Origin: CAVVXN01 sp963772585
GTDB lineage: Bacteria; Planctomycetota; PLA2; JAEUHO01
DNA: 64,000 bases
Direction of reading: 5' to 3'
Assembly: GCA_963772585.1 (NCBI GenBank)
Contig: CAVYXV010000010.1
Location: 434,001-498,000, forward strand
The stretch's first letter is position 1. Each line of letters opens with the position of its first letter. Of the stretch, positions 27,101 through 35,153 are shown piece by piece. The notes below the pieces were generated by a model that was given only the letters and a program-made list of their open reading frames with translations, was not told the DNA's origin and did no database searches. The position numbers were made by a program, and so were the translations under genes.

Positions 27101-27595
27101 ATGATCCGCGGGTGCCGGACGTCCATCGTGAAGAGCGGGCGAAACGAAGGCCGGCGCATGGCGTTCTTCCATCTGGAGGACTTCGCGGGGGCCGTCGAGT
27201 GCGTCGTCTTCGCGCGCACCTACGCCGAACTCGCCTCCGTCATCGAGGAGGACCGGGTGGTCGTCGTGACGGGGAAGGTGGACACGACGCGCGAAACCCC
27301 GAGCGTGCAGGTGGACGACATCGTGCCGGTCGAGGACGCCCCGCAGCGGCTCGCCCACGGGGTCCTCGTCCGGCTCCGGCGCACCGACGCCGGGGTGCTG
27401 GAGCGGCTCCGGCGGGCGATCGCGACCGCTCCCGGGGCCCTGCCGCTGGTCCTCGAGTTCGCGGCGGACGAGAAGACCCTCGCCCGCGTCAAGGCGGGGC
27501 CGGCCTGGGCCGTCGAGGCGACGGACGCCCTCGTGCGCGACCTGTGCGCCCTCCCCGACGTCGAGACCGTGGAGTACCTGGCCTCGACGCCGTGA
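24164..27595 (+). CDS. dnaE: DNA polymerase III alpha subunit
   Basis: 1143 aa, typical DnaE length, TTG start. This is the replicative polymerase. The PHP domain begins at once (HTHVHSDYSLLDGAAK, residues about 9-24). The polymerase active site shows GPGRGSAAGSIVSYCLGIT and the metal-binding aspartates in MPDIDIDFCKDGREQV. FHLILLAQDAQGY and AYGFNKSHSVAY-type fingers/thumb motifs (here GYGFNKSHSVAYA) are present. A helix-hairpin-helix region and an OB-fold (GMIRGCRTS near residue 980) follow. The C-terminal 120 residues are family-typical. No proofreading exonuclease is fused, so this is the DnaE1 rather than the PolC form. Confidence 0.98.
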   Translation: MVARTFVHTHVHSDYSLLDGAAKIGDLVRTAARFEQPALALTDHGNLCGAIEFYKACRRHGVKPLIGLEAYLAPHSRFDRQRNPVAAFHLILLAQDAQGYRNLIKLSTRSFTEGFYYNPRIDKDLLSRYGEGLIAQSACLSGEPAYYARHDDTARATKAAADMRDIFGDRYYLELQRNGCDGQEKVNQALLAIGRELGIPHVATNDIHYVEEGDAPAHEVHMCIGMGKTLRDGRRLKPESLLCFRASDPMYQLFADVEGAARATIEIASRCDLALDLDTRHLPAYQAPDGQDNTAFFHRLCREGAHRRYGNPLPPAVADRLEMESRIIEQMGFVAYFLITWDFVNYAKEQGIPVGPGRGSAAGSIVSYCLGITSVDPLEHDLIFERFLNPARISMPDIDIDFCKDGREQVIRYVQEKYGGPDRVSQIISFGRMAARAVIRDVGRVMEVPLRDVDTLAKKVPNGPKTSLKHALESDPDLRKEVEENEEYRRLIDVALKLEGMNRNASKHAAGVVIADAPLEEYVPLYRVGKDLTTQFSMDILEEIGLLKMDFLGLRTLTILAKALANIRRGGGPVPDLDALPPDDPETYAMLCAGDALGVFQLESSGMRDLLRRVRPEGFDDLTAVIAMYRPGPMGSGMMEMYIDRKDGKQAVTYPHPSLEPLLKETRGVVIYQEQVMRIANVLAGFDLSEADNLRKAMGKKKPELLAKFREKFVEGCVARDLERERAEEIWAQLEHFAGYGFNKSHSVAYAVVTYQTAYLKRHHPREFMAALLTCEMIDMDKVTEYVDECRRMGIEVLPPCVTRSEVEFAVEGEAIRYGLSAIKGVGHAAAEAMVAARGDRPYRNVFDLCERADHKAVNRAALESLVKAGAFDVEGVCRAQVFEVLDRAIRMGSAASADRSAGQLGLFSAAPVEDESPDYPDVGEWPDAQRMAWEREMIGFYATDHPLARHETLLRRISSTTTARLGDMDDRGRVRLGGMIRGCRTSIVKSGRNEGRRMAFFHLEDFAGAVECVVFARTYAELASVIEEDRVVVVTGKVDTTRETPSVQVDDIVPVEDAPQRLAHGVLVRLRRTDAGVLERLRRAIATAPGALPLVLEFAADEKTLARVKAGPAWAVEATDALVRDLCALPDVETVEYLASTP

Positions 27596-27690
27596 CGGGC
27601 CGGCCGGAGGGGGACGTTCGTGCCGCGCGCGGCCAAGGGCCGCTCCGGCCCGGAGACGGCCCCGTGACCGCGGGGTCCCAAGCTCGGGGC

Positions 27691-28568
27691 ATGGTCCAAC
27701 CGCTGATCCGCCGGTGCCTCCTTCCCCTGGGGGTCGCCGCCGCCGGACTCCTCGCCGCCTGCCAGGGCGGGGCGGCGAAGGCGCCGCCGCCCCAGGCGCC
27801 GCGGGCCGCGCTGCGACCCGAGACGGAGCGCATCGCCGACGACCGCACGGTGCCGGTGTCCGACCTCTCCCCCAGGAGGTGGAGCGCTTCCGCCAGGGTT
27901 GGGCGCTCTTCGTGGCGCACGACCCGCGCTGGAACCAGGCCCGCGACGATTGGCTCGCCCACGGCGGCGCCGCGCCCTACCTCCTGTCCGAAAACCTCTT
28001 CCGGTACTTCTGGAGCGCGTCCCGGGCCAACCGCCGTGCCGACGTGATCCGGGTCGCCTACGAGGCCCGCGCGGTGGGGGAGCCTGCCGTCGCCTACTTC
28101 GCCAAGCCCCTGGTGACGGAACGCTGGCCGCTGAAGCAGCCGCAGACCGTCGAGGTCTTCAATCCGGACAATCCCAAGAAGCCGATCGTCAAGACCTTCA
28201 CGTACTACGACATCGACGACCTGACACGCCAGCACGCCGCGATGGTGCTCGCCGCGATCGGCGACGCCGCCGTGCCGACCCTGGCCTCCCCCGCGGTGCT
28301 CCACGCCGAGGTGGAATCCTCCCGCACCTACGCCGCCTACGCCCTCGGCGCCATCGCGAGCGACGAGGCCGTGAAGGCGCTGGGAGGGCTGCTCCGCGAG
28401 GGGGGCACGTGGCGCACGCGCGGGGCGGCCGCCAAGGGCCTCGGCTTCGCGCTGCGCAAGAACGAGACGGCTCGGCCGTACCTCGAGGCCGCCTTGAAGG
28501 ACCCGGACCGCTTCGTGCGCGAGAAGGCCCAGGAGGGTCTGGACGGAAAGACGCGCATCGAGTTCTGA
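27691..28568 (+). pseudogene. HEAT-repeat lipoprotein, frameshifted in a C run
   Basis: ATG 27691 opens a clear lipoprotein signal, ending LAAC (Cys24), and runs to VPVSDLSP. The frame then shifts: PQEVERFRQGWALFVAHDP continues in the +1 frame to TGA 28568. The switch lies at a five-C run (27869-27873); one extra C would restore a single protein of about 292 aa. The C-terminal part resembles HEAT repeats (AAIGDAAVPTLASPAVLHAE, YALGAIASDEAVKALGGLL, GLGFALRKNETARPYLEAAL). HEAT arrays serve as protein-binding scaffolds, here on the periplasmic face. A sequencing error is the simplest explanation. Confidence 0.7.
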
Positions 28569-28573
28569 GGGAG

Positions 28574-28631
28574 GTCCGAGGGTGGGGGCCCCTGGTCCGG
28601 CAGGGGTCGGGCGTCCCGACCGCCCTCGGAC
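28574..28631. terminator. Nested hairpins between convergent genes
   Basis: Outer arms GTCCGAGGG (28574-28582) and CCCTCGGAC (28623-28631) enclose an inner CCCCTG/CAGGGG stem (28589-28594 with 28601-28606). It lies between the convergent HEAT lipoprotein and the minus-strand hypothetical, fitting a bidirectional terminator. Confidence 0.5.
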
Positions 28632-28640
28632 GGCCGGCTC

Positions 28641-29144
28641 TCAGAGATCGAAGAGCCGTTGGAGCTCCTGCTCGAGGGCCTCGGCATCCGCCTCCGTCAG
28701 TTCCGGCGCCGGGACGCGAAAGGTCGCCTTCTCCCGCGGCCAGGCGACCTCGAGCTCCTCCCCGCGCTCCGCGACGAGCCGCAGGCGGCGCTTGCGAACC
28801 AGGATCAGGGCCAGGGCCAGCGCCACCGGGCGGCGCTGGGCGTCGTCCTCCTCGCGCAGGCGCTCCAGGAACTCCCGGGCCATGTCCAGATCGAGACGCC
28901 GCGCGTCGTCCGGCTGCTCCGACGGCGTCCGCGTGCGCCACGAGCAGTACGCGCCCTCCAGCCGCTCGGGCGTCGCCTCCTCCTCCAGGAAGTCCCGCCG
29001 CGAGAACCCCGTGCCGCGGACCTTGTCCTCGCCGGCCTCCTCCTCCTCGCCGAAGAGCGCCGTGACGACCGGGGCGTCGGCGGGGAACGGCTCGCCCGTC
29101 ACGGACGAGACGCGGCCGAGGCGAGGCAGCTTCCAGACGGTCAT
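28641..29144 (-). CDS. Hypothetical acidic protein divergent from dnaX
   Basis: 167 aa from ATG 29144, with GGGAGA upstream. The sequence is highly charged: EEEEAGEDKVRGTGFSRRDF near residues 33-52, LDLDMAREFLERLREEDDAQRR near 85-106 (likely helical), and a beta-like stretch VRKRRLRLVAERGEELEVAW. The C-terminus ELTEADAEALEQELQRLFDL is a predicted amphipathic helix. No signal peptide or membrane segment. I do not recognise the family; its place head-to-head with dnaX, 67 bp apart, suggests a cytoplasmic role. Confidence 0.7.
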   Translation of the reverse strand: MTVWKLPRLGRVSSVTGEPFPADAPVVTALFGEEEEAGEDKVRGTGFSRRDFLEEEATPERLEGAYCSWRTRTPSEQPDDARRLDLDMAREFLERLREEDDAQRRPVALALALILVRKRRLRLVAERGEELEVAWPREKATFRVPAPELTEADAEALEQELQRLFDL

Positions 29145-29199
29145 CGAGGGTCTCCCGGCCCGGGATCGTACCCGCGCCCGCGCCGTCGGGCGAAGGAGG

Positions 29200-29205
29200 T
29201 AGGAT
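29200..29205 (+). promoter_or_regulatory. -10-like element TAGGAT of dnaX
   Basis: TAGGAT ends 6 nt before the GTG start of dnaX (29212). The predicted start site coincides with the start codon, so the transcript is probably leaderless. An AGGAGGT sequence overlaps the hexamer and would not be transcribed. Confidence 0.45.
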
Positions 29206-29211
29206 CGCGCC

Positions 29212-30765
29212 GTGGCGCACCAGGTCCTCTCCCGCAAGTACCGGCCGCAGAGCTTCGACGAGATGGTCGGACAGCAGCACGTGGCCCGCATCCTCCGCGG
29301 CGCGCTGGCGTCCGACCGCGTCGGCCATGCGTACCTCTTCGTCGGGCCCCGCGGCGTGGGCAAGACGACCACCGCGCGCATCTTCGCGAAGGCGCTCAAC
29401 TGCGCGGGGGAGGGGCGCGAGGGACGGGACCCCTGCGGAACGTGCGCCTCCTGCCGGGACATCACCGCGGGGAACGACCTCGACGTGGTCGAGATGGACG
29501 CCGCCTCGAACAACCACGTCGAGGACGTGCGGCGCCTCCGGGAGCAGGTCGGCTACGCCACGGTCCGGTCGCGCCACCGGATCTGGATCGTGGACGAGGT
29601 CCACATGCTCTCGATGCCGGCCTTCAACGCGTTTCTCAAGACGCTGGAGGAGCCGCCCGAGGGCGTGAAGTTCATCTTCTGCACGACGGAGGAGCACAAG
29701 CTCCCCGACACCTTCCGCAGCCGGTGCCAGCGCGTCGAGTTCAAGCCGATCGACGAAGCGAGCATGGCGGCGCGCCTCACCGACCTCGCGGCGCGGGAGG
29801 GCGCGGAGCTCGAAGACGGCCTGGCCGAGGAGATGGCCCGGGCTGCGCTCGGGGGCCTCCGGGACGCGGAGTCGCTCCTGGAGCAGTTGATCGCGGCCTC
29901 GGAGTCGGCACGGATCCGCCGCGCGGATCTGGACGCCCTCGCGGGGCGGGCGCCCGCCGACCGGCTGCGCGCGCTCACCGGAGCCGTGGACGACGGTGAC
30001 GCCGCGGCGGCGCTGGACGCGCTCGATGCGTGCCTCGCCGCCGGCTCGAAGCCGGGCGTCCTTCTCGACCAGTGGATGGACGCCTTGCGCCGGGGCCTCC
30101 TGGCCGCCGCGAGCGGGGGAGGGGGCGTTGCGACCCTCGCCCGGGCGCTCGACGTCCTCCTCGAGAAGCGCGTCCACCTGCGAGGCGGCGCCGACGGGAC
30201 GCTGGTGCTCCAGGTCGCGGCCGTGGAACTGGCGAAGCTGCCCGCCGCGCGCGATCTCGACCGGTTGATCGCTGCGCTGGAGGCGGCGCCGCGGGGCGGA
30301 CGGGCCGCCCCCGCGGCTCCCGAGGGGCCGACCGCCTCGTCGGCCCCGGCGAGACCGGCCGCGGCGCCCGCCCGCGCGGACCTCGACGGCGTGCGGCAGC
30401 GGTGGAGCGATCTGGTCGCCGCCGCCAAGACGCGCGATCCGCGGTTCGCCGCCGCGCTCTCCCGCGCGCGGCCCGCCGCCCTCGCCGACGGCCGCGTGCG
30501 CGTCGCCGTCGGGGCCGGCGACGGGCTCGCGAGGGCCGGTCTCGAGCGTCGGGAGGCCGTCCTGACGTTCCGCGCCGTCACCGAGCGCGTGCTGGGGCAG
30601 GCGTTGGCGCTCGTGGTCGAGGCCGTGGACGACGCGCCCGAGGCGACCCCGCCCGCGCCGCCGATCCAGGAGGCGGAGGGGATCCGCCGGGTGACGGAGG
30701 CCACGGGCGGGCGGCTCCTGAACGTCGAGCCCCGGTCGCCCGCGGCGCGGGACCCCGAGCCGTGA
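29212..30765 (+). CDS. dnaX: DNA polymerase III subunits gamma/tau (clamp loader)
   Basis: 517 aa, GTG start. This AAA+ ATPase loads the sliding clamp. SRKYRPQSFDEMVGQ is the family N-terminus; Walker A is GPRGVGKTT (45-53). The zinc-binding cysteines are in ALNC and DPCGTCASC; Walker B is IWIVDEVHM; sensor 1 is FIFCTTEEHKLP and the Arg finger region is FRSRCQRVEF. Domain III and an Ala/Pro-rich C-terminal tail (about residues 360-517) suggest a tau-like form contacting DnaE or DnaB. The stop overlaps the GTG start of recR (GTGA), a widespread dnaX-recR coupling. Confidence 0.97.
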   Translation: MAHQVLSRKYRPQSFDEMVGQQHVARILRGALASDRVGHAYLFVGPRGVGKTTTARIFAKALNCAGEGREGRDPCGTCASCRDITAGNDLDVVEMDAASNNHVEDVRRLREQVGYATVRSRHRIWIVDEVHMLSMPAFNAFLKTLEEPPEGVKFIFCTTEEHKLPDTFRSRCQRVEFKPIDEASMAARLTDLAAREGAELEDGLAEEMARAALGGLRDAESLLEQLIAASESARIRRADLDALAGRAPADRLRALTGAVDDGDAAAALDALDACLAAGSKPGVLLDQWMDALRRGLLAAASGGGGVATLARALDVLLEKRVHLRGGADGTLVLQVAAVELAKLPAARDLDRLIAALEAAPRGGRAAPAAPEGPTASSAPARPAAAPARADLDGVRQRWSDLVAAAKTRDPRFAAALSRARPAALADGRVRVAVGAGDGLARAGLERREAVLTFRAVTERVLGQALALVVEAVDDAPEATPPAPPIQEAEGIRRVTEATGGRLLNVEPRSPAARDPEP

Positions 30766-31391
30766 GCGCCCCCCCGAGCCTGGAGAAGCTCCTCGCGGCG
30801 CTCGAGCGGTTGCCGGGCATCGGACCGCGGAGCGCCGGGCGCATTGCTCATCACCTGCTCCGGATCCCGGAGGCGCGGGCCCTGGAACTGGCCGACGCGA
30901 TCCGCGATGCGCGCGAGCGGATCCGTCCCTGCGGGCGATGCCGGGCGCCGTCCGAACGCGACCCGTGTTCCCTTTGCGCCGATGCGTCGCGCGACGCGAG
31001 CACCCTCCTGGTCGTGGAGACCGCGCGCGATCTGTACGCGATCGAACAGACCGGACGCTACCGCGGTCTGTACTACGTGCTCGGGGGGCGCCTGAGTCCC
31101 TTGGAGGGCGTGACGCCGAAGGATCTGCACCTGGGGGGGCTGGTCGCGCGGGTGGCCGACGGAACGGTCCGCGAGGCGTGCGTCGCCACGAATCCCGACC
31201 TCGAAGGCGACGGGACCGCGCGAGCCCTGGAACGGGCCCTCGCCGGCAAGGGCGTGCGTGTGACCCGCCTCGCGCGCGGTCTTCCGGCGGGAGGCCAGAT
31301 CGAGTACCAGAACAGCGCCGTGCTGTCGGAGGCGTTCGAGCGACGTACGCCCGTGGGGGAGCCCCCGAGCACCACGGAACGCGAGCGATGA
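30762..31391 (+). CDS. recR: Recombination mediator RecR
   Basis: 209 aa from GTG 30762. RecR, with RecF and RecO, loads RecA onto SSB-coated gaps. A helix-hairpin-helix (LERLPGIGPRSAGRIAHHLL, about 13-32) is followed by a C4 zinc finger (CGRC...CSLC) and the Toprim domain (LLVVETARDLYAIEQTG, GGRLSPLEGVTPKDL, NPDLEGDGTA). The C-terminal IEYQNSAVLSEAFERRTP is standard. It is translationally coupled to dnaX. The interval to rpoN is short and contains the rpoN promoter. Confidence 0.97.
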   Translation: MSAPPSLEKLLAALERLPGIGPRSAGRIAHHLLRIPEARALELADAIRDARERIRPCGRCRAPSERDPCSLCADASRDASTLLVVETARDLYAIEQTGRYRGLYYVLGGRLSPLEGVTPKDLHLGGLVARVADGTVREACVATNPDLEGDGTARALERALAGKGVRVTRLARGLPAGGQIEYQNSAVLSEAFERRTPVGEPPSTTERER

Positions 31392-31433
31392 TAGCAGCCC
31401 GGAGAGGAGCGAAGACGAACACGCTTCTGCTCG

Positions 31434-31463
31434 TTGCCGCTCGCCGGTTCACAGCGGTAGAAT
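31434..31463 (+). promoter_or_regulatory. Sigma-70-type promoter of rpoN (TTGCCG-18-TAGAAT)
   Basis: TTGCCG (31434-31439) and TAGAAT (31458-31463) are separated by 18 nt. The rpoN ATG (31473) lies 9 nt after the -10 box and lacks a Shine-Dalgarno sequence, so the leader would be 0-3 nt. This is the clearest two-box promoter in the window. Confidence 0.55.
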
Positions 31464-31472
31464 GATGGCACC

Positions 31473-32921
31473 ATGCGTCTGGAAGTTGGACTCAATCTTC
31501 GCCTGTCCCAACAGCTGAGGCTGGCGCCTCAGATCATCCAGTCCATCGAGATCCTGCAGCTTCCCGCGATGGACTTGAAGGACCTGATCGAGAACGAGCT
31601 CCTCGAGAACGAGGCGCTCGAGATCACGGAGCCCGCGCCCGACGACCTGGCGACGCTGCCGCAGGAGGAGCGCAAGGAGACGGACGAGGACGACCCGTTC
31701 GAGGAGGACGCCGAGCGGGTCCTCGACCGTCTCGACGCGCTGGCCGATGCCCAGCGGGACGCCGGCGGCTACTCCAGCCGCGCCGCTGCCGAGGAGGCGT
31801 CGGACCGCAAGCTGGAGGCGATGCAGAACACGCCCGCGCTGGACGGCGGGCTGGCGGAACACCTCGTGGTGCAGCTCGAGGAGATGGACCTCGGGGACGA
31901 CGTCCGGCGCACGGCGGAGGCCCTCGTCTACAACCTCGATGCGGGCGGCTATCTCCCGTGCTCCCTGCAGGAGGTCGTGGACGGCATGGACGACCCCACG
32001 GACCTCGACACGGCGGAGCGGGCCCTCCGCGTCGTGCAGACCCTCGATCCGGCCGGCGTCGGCGCCCGGGGTCTCGCCGAGTGCCTGCTGCTGCAGATCG
32101 AGGACGACGAGGAGAACGCCAAGCTCAAGCGGGTCCTCATCCGGGACCACCTGGACGACGTGACCCGCAACAAGCTGCCGAAGGTGGCGAAGGCCCTGGA
32201 CCTGGAGGTGCAGGACGTCTACGACCTCATCAAGGGCCTGGCCCACCTGAGCACCCGGCCCGGCATCGCCTACGCCGCCGAGCCGGTCCGCTACATCCTG
32301 CCCGACGTCGTCGTGGACTGGGAGGACGGGGACTACCTCGTCTCGCTGGTGAACGACCACCTTCCGCGCGTCGGGGTGAGCCCGCGCATCCGGCAGATGC
32401 TGAGGGCATCGCGCGACGACCCCAAGATGCGCGACTACCTGAAGAAGAAGATCGACTCCGCCAAGTGGCTGATCGAGGCGATCGCCCAGCGCAAGAGCAC
32501 CCTCGAGCGCGTGGCGAAGGAGATCGTCCGCCGCCAGCGGGACTACCTCGACTTCGGCGTCAGCCACCTGAAGCCGCTCAAGATGCAGGAGGTGGCGGAC
32601 GCCCTCGGCATCCACGTCTCCACCGTCAGCCGCGCCATCAGCGACAAGTACGCGCAGACTCCCCAGGGCATCGTGCCCCTCAAGTACTTCTTCACCGGCG
32701 GCACGGAGAGCGAGGACGGGGGCGTGGAGTCCCGCCAGAGCGTGAAGGAGCGGGTCCGCCACATCATCGAGCAGGAGGAGAAGTCCAAGCCGTACTCCGA
32801 CGACGAGATCGCCGACCGCCTGAACTCGGACTTCGGGCTGAGCATCGCCCGGCGCACCGTCACGAAGTACCGCAAGGCCCTCGGCATCCCGTCGTCCCGC
32901 CAGCGTCGCGTCTGGTCCTAG
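31473..32921 (+). CDS. rpoN: RNA polymerase sigma-54 factor
   Basis: 482 aa. Region I begins at the start codon with the Gln/Leu-rich segment LSQQLRLAPQIIQSIEILQL, which responds to enhancer-binding activators. An acidic region II follows (residues about 45-85). The core-binding domain is present, and LERVAKEIVRRQRDYLDFG and MQEVADALGIHVSTVSRAISDKY form the HTH region for the -12 element. The RpoN box, normally ARRTVAKYRE, appears as ARRTVTKYRKALGIPSS at the C-terminus and reads the -24 element. Downstream truA, hpf, ptsN, ptsH and ptsI form the PTS-Ntr neighbourhood common next to rpoN. No enhancer-binding protein is in the window. Confidence 0.97.
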   Translation: MRLEVGLNLRLSQQLRLAPQIIQSIEILQLPAMDLKDLIENELLENEALEITEPAPDDLATLPQEERKETDEDDPFEEDAERVLDRLDALADAQRDAGGYSSRAAAEEASDRKLEAMQNTPALDGGLAEHLVVQLEEMDLGDDVRRTAEALVYNLDAGGYLPCSLQEVVDGMDDPTDLDTAERALRVVQTLDPAGVGARGLAECLLLQIEDDEENAKLKRVLIRDHLDDVTRNKLPKVAKALDLEVQDVYDLIKGLAHLSTRPGIAYAAEPVRYILPDVVVDWEDGDYLVSLVNDHLPRVGVSPRIRQMLRASRDDPKMRDYLKKKIDSAKWLIEAIAQRKSTLERVAKEIVRRQRDYLDFGVSHLKPLKMQEVADALGIHVSTVSRAISDKYAQTPQGIVPLKYFFTGGTESEDGGVESRQSVKERVRHIIEQEEKSKPYSDDEIADRLNSDFGLSIARRTVTKYRKALGIPSSRQRRVWS

Positions 32922-32951
32922 CCCGGAGGTACGAGGGCATCCCCGAGACCT

Positions 32952-33819
32952 TTGCCCCGAACGGCGCGAACGGGTCCGCGGGGGGACGACGGTCCTCCGG
33001 ATCGACGTCGAGTTCGAGGGGACGGCGTTCCTCGGCTGGCAGCGCCAGGCCCGGGGCCGGACCGTCCAGGCCGTCCTCGAGGCCGCGCTGGACCGGATCC
33101 TCGGGGGCCGTCACCGGGTGGTCGGCGCCGGCCGGACGGACGCCGGCGCCCACGCCCGACAGATGGTCGCGTCCTGTCCGACGGCGGCCCCCGTGGACGT
33201 CCACCGCCTCGCGCGCGGCCTGGACGCCGTCCTCCCGGAAGACGTGGGCGTGCGGGCGGTCGCGGTCGTGCCCGCCGGCTTCCACGCCCGCCGGGACGCC
33301 GCCTGGAAGTGGTACCGCTACGCGGTCCTCACGACCCCGGGCCGTCGGCCCCTGCTCCGGCGTCACGTCTGGCATCTCCGGGGCGGGCTGGACCCGGAGC
33401 GGCTCGAGGCCGGCGCGGCCGCGACGGTCGGACGCCGGGATTTCGCCTCCTTTTCCGCCTCGGGGTCGCCGCGGCGCACGACCGAGCGTACGCTGTACGC
33501 CGTGGGATGGACTTGCGACGACGAATGCCTGTTCCTCGACGTCGTGGGAGACGGCTTCCTGTACAAGATGGTCCGCACGATGGCGGGCACGATGGTCCGC
33601 GAGGCCCGGGCGGGTGGTTCGCCCGAGGCCGTGACGGCCCGGATGGGGGAGATCCTCACTGCGCGCGACCGCCGCGCCGCCGGGCCTTCCGCACCGGCCA
33701 GGGGGCTCTGCCTCATGGCCGTGGGGATGGCCGGAGAGGATCCCGCGGGCCGTCTTCCCCCCAACTTGGCGGCGGCCGTAGAATCGGCCCCGCGTACTTC
33801 GCTTGGAGGACGCTCTTGA
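32952..33819 (+). CDS. truA: tRNA pseudouridine synthase A (start uncertain, probable frameshift in a G run)
   Basis: TruA converts U38-40 of tRNA anticodon stems to pseudouridine. The catalytic Asp is in VVGAGRTDAGAHARQ; DGFLYKMVRTMAGTMV and SFSASGSPRRTTERTL are family motifs. The conserved N-terminus (RIDVEFEGTAFLGWQRQ, from about 32998) is in frame but has no ATG, GTG or TTG before it. TTG 32952 opens a neighbouring frame that would join it if one G were removed from the six-G run at 32980-32985. The first in-frame start, GTG 33118, would truncate the fold. The stop overlaps the hpf start (TTGA). Confidence 0.8.
33779..33809 (+). promoter_or_regulatory. Promoter-like TAGAAT and ribosome binding site GGAGG for hpf
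   Basis: TAGAAT (33779-33784) inside the truA 3' end is followed by GGAGG (33805-33809), 6 nt before TTG 33816. This would let hpf and the PTS genes be expressed apart from truA. Confidence 0.4.
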
Positions 33820-34211
33820 AGATCGTCATCACCGGACGCAACGTCGGCGTGACCGACAGCATGAAGGCCTACGCGAAGGAAAAGATCGAGAAGCTCCGAA
33901 AGTACTACGACCGCGCCACGATGGCCCTCGTGACGATGGACGTCGAGCGGGACACGCACCAGGTGGAGATGGTGTTCGACGTCCCGCGGGGGGTCCGCCT
34001 CGTCGGGAAGGCGGAAGCTCCCGATATGTTTGCCGCCTGCGACCTCGCGGAGCAGAAACTGGCGGGGCAACTCCGGCGGTACAAGCAACGCCTGACGGAT
34101 CACCACCGGGGCGAGAAGCCGGCGCCGGCCGAGGCGGCGGCGCCCATCGCTCCGGTGGACGGTACGGAAACCTACGAGGATGTGATCGAGAGGATGCGGC
34201 GCGGCGATTGA
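33816..34211 (+). CDS. hpf: Ribosome hibernation-promoting factor / RaiA family
   Basis: 131 aa from TTG 33816, fixed by an ideal GGAGG. LKIVITGRNVGVTDSMKAYAKEK is the family N-terminus; the DRATMALVTMDVERD and HQVEMVFDVPRGVRL strands build the beta-alpha fold that sits in the ribosomal A/P sites in stationary phase. AAPDMFAACDLAEQKL-type helix (EAPDMFAACDLAEQKLAGQL) and a short C-terminal tail follow. It lacks the long dimerisation domain, so it is the short form. Location between rpoN and ptsN is the classic arrangement in proteobacteria and others. Confidence 0.94.
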   Translation: MKIVITGRNVGVTDSMKAYAKEKIEKLRKYYDRATMALVTMDVERDTHQVEMVFDVPRGVRLVGKAEAPDMFAACDLAEQKLAGQLRRYKQRLTDHHRGEKPAPAEAAAPIAPVDGTETYEDVIERMRRGD

Positions 34212-34234
34212 CCCGCCGGCAGACGAGGTGCGAG

Positions 34235-34732
34235 ATGCCAGTGACGAAGATCATCGACTACCTGCGTGACGAGCATTGCCTGCCCGATCTCGAGGGCGGC
34301 TCGCGAGAAGACGTCATCGAGGAGATCGCCGGGCTGTTCGTCGAGTCCGGCGCCATCACCCAGGACGAACGCGACACGCTCCTGGAGTCGGTGTTCGAGC
34401 GCGAGGCGGCCGCCACCACGGGCGTCGGCAACGGCATCGCCCTTCCCCATCCGCAGGTGGACGACGTGGCCTTCCTGGACCACCCCCTGATCGGCGTCGG
34501 GCTCTGCGCCGACGGCGTGGACTTCCGCGCCCTCGACAACGCACCCGTCCACACCGTGTTCCTCGTCGCCTCGCCCGACAGGGTCGAGTACCTCGAGGTC
34601 GCCAAGCGGATCGCCGCGCTGGCCCGCGCGGGTTCCCGTGAGGAGAAATGGCGCCGCGTCATCGGTCACAGCCGCACCCCTTCGGATCTCCGGGAAGCGC
34701 TGCAGGATGCGTGGGAGGAGCTGGCGCCTTGA
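34235..34732 (+). CDS. ptsN: PTS EIIA-Ntr-like protein
   Basis: 165 aa from ATG 34235. It accepts phosphate from HPr on His72 in GNGIALPHPQ, the EIIA fructose/mannitol-family active site. DTLLESVFEREAAATTGVG and ALDNAPVHTVFLVASPDRVEYL are typical. It is a stand-alone IIA domain without IIB or IIC, so a regulatory rather than transport role is expected, as for nitrogen-PTS proteins that modulate potassium transport or stress responses. It sits 23 bp after hpf and 49 bp before the HPr gene, in the same direction. Confidence 0.93.
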   Translation: MPVTKIIDYLRDEHCLPDLEGGSREDVIEEIAGLFVESGAITQDERDTLLESVFEREAAATTGVGNGIALPHPQVDDVAFLDHPLIGVGLCADGVDFRALDNAPVHTVFLVASPDRVEYLEVAKRIAALARAGSREEKWRRVIGHSRTPSDLREALQDAWEELAP

Positions 34733-34781
34733 CCCCGCGCCGACGCCTTCGCGTCCGCCGTCCCCATCCAGAGGTCGCGGC

Positions 34782-35096
34782 ATGACCGGGAACGATCATG
34801 TCGTGCGAACCCGTGTGGTGGTGAAGAACGAGAAGGGCCTGCACGCGAGGCCGGCGACCCTCGTCGCCCAACGCGCGCGCGAGTTCCGTTCGGACATCTC
34901 CCTGGTGCTCGTCGAGAGCCCCGTGCACATCTCGACGCCGCCCGGGCAACGGGCCGACGCCAAGAACATCATGGACGTCATGTTCCTCGCGGCCCCCCAG
35001 GGCGCGAGCCTCGACGTCGAGGCCCAGGGCCCGGACGCCGAGGCGGCCGTGGAAATGCTGCGCGAGCTCTTCGAGCACCGCTTCGGGGTGCCCTAG
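34782..35096 (+). CDS. ptsH: Phosphocarrier protein HPr/NPr
   Basis: 104 aa from ATG 34782, slightly longer than the usual 85-90. The phosphoacceptor is His21 in KGLHARPATL. The position equivalent to regulatory Ser46 reads AKNIMDVMFLAAPQG, with Asn62 in place of Ser, so control by HPr kinase is not expected. About ten extra residues lie between the active His and this segment (SPVHISTPPGQRA). It passes phosphate from EI (ptsI, 57 bp downstream) to ptsN. Confidence 0.93.
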   Translation: MTGNDHVVRTRVVVKNEKGLHARPATLVAQRAREFRSDISLVLVESPVHISTPPGQRADAKNIMDVMFLAAPQGASLDVEAQGPDAEAAVEMLRELFEHRFGVP

Positions 35097-35139
35097 GGCC
35101 GGGAGACGGTTTTCGGATCGGCGGGGGCCCGGCCGTCCG

Positions 35140-35145
35140 TAGGAT
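35140..35145 (+). promoter_or_regulatory. -10-like element TAGGAT of ptsI
   Basis: TAGGAT ends 8 nt before the ATG of ptsI (35154). No Shine-Dalgarno sequence lies between them, so a transcript starting here would have almost no leader. Confidence 0.4.
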
Positions 35146-35153
35146 GCGCCGCG

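Noticed and set aside
23612..27358. 1248-codon minus-strand ORF opposite dnaE
   Set aside because: Mirror frame of a clear dnaE on the plus strand; His/Asp/Val/Arg-rich composition typical of antisense frames in GC-rich DNA.
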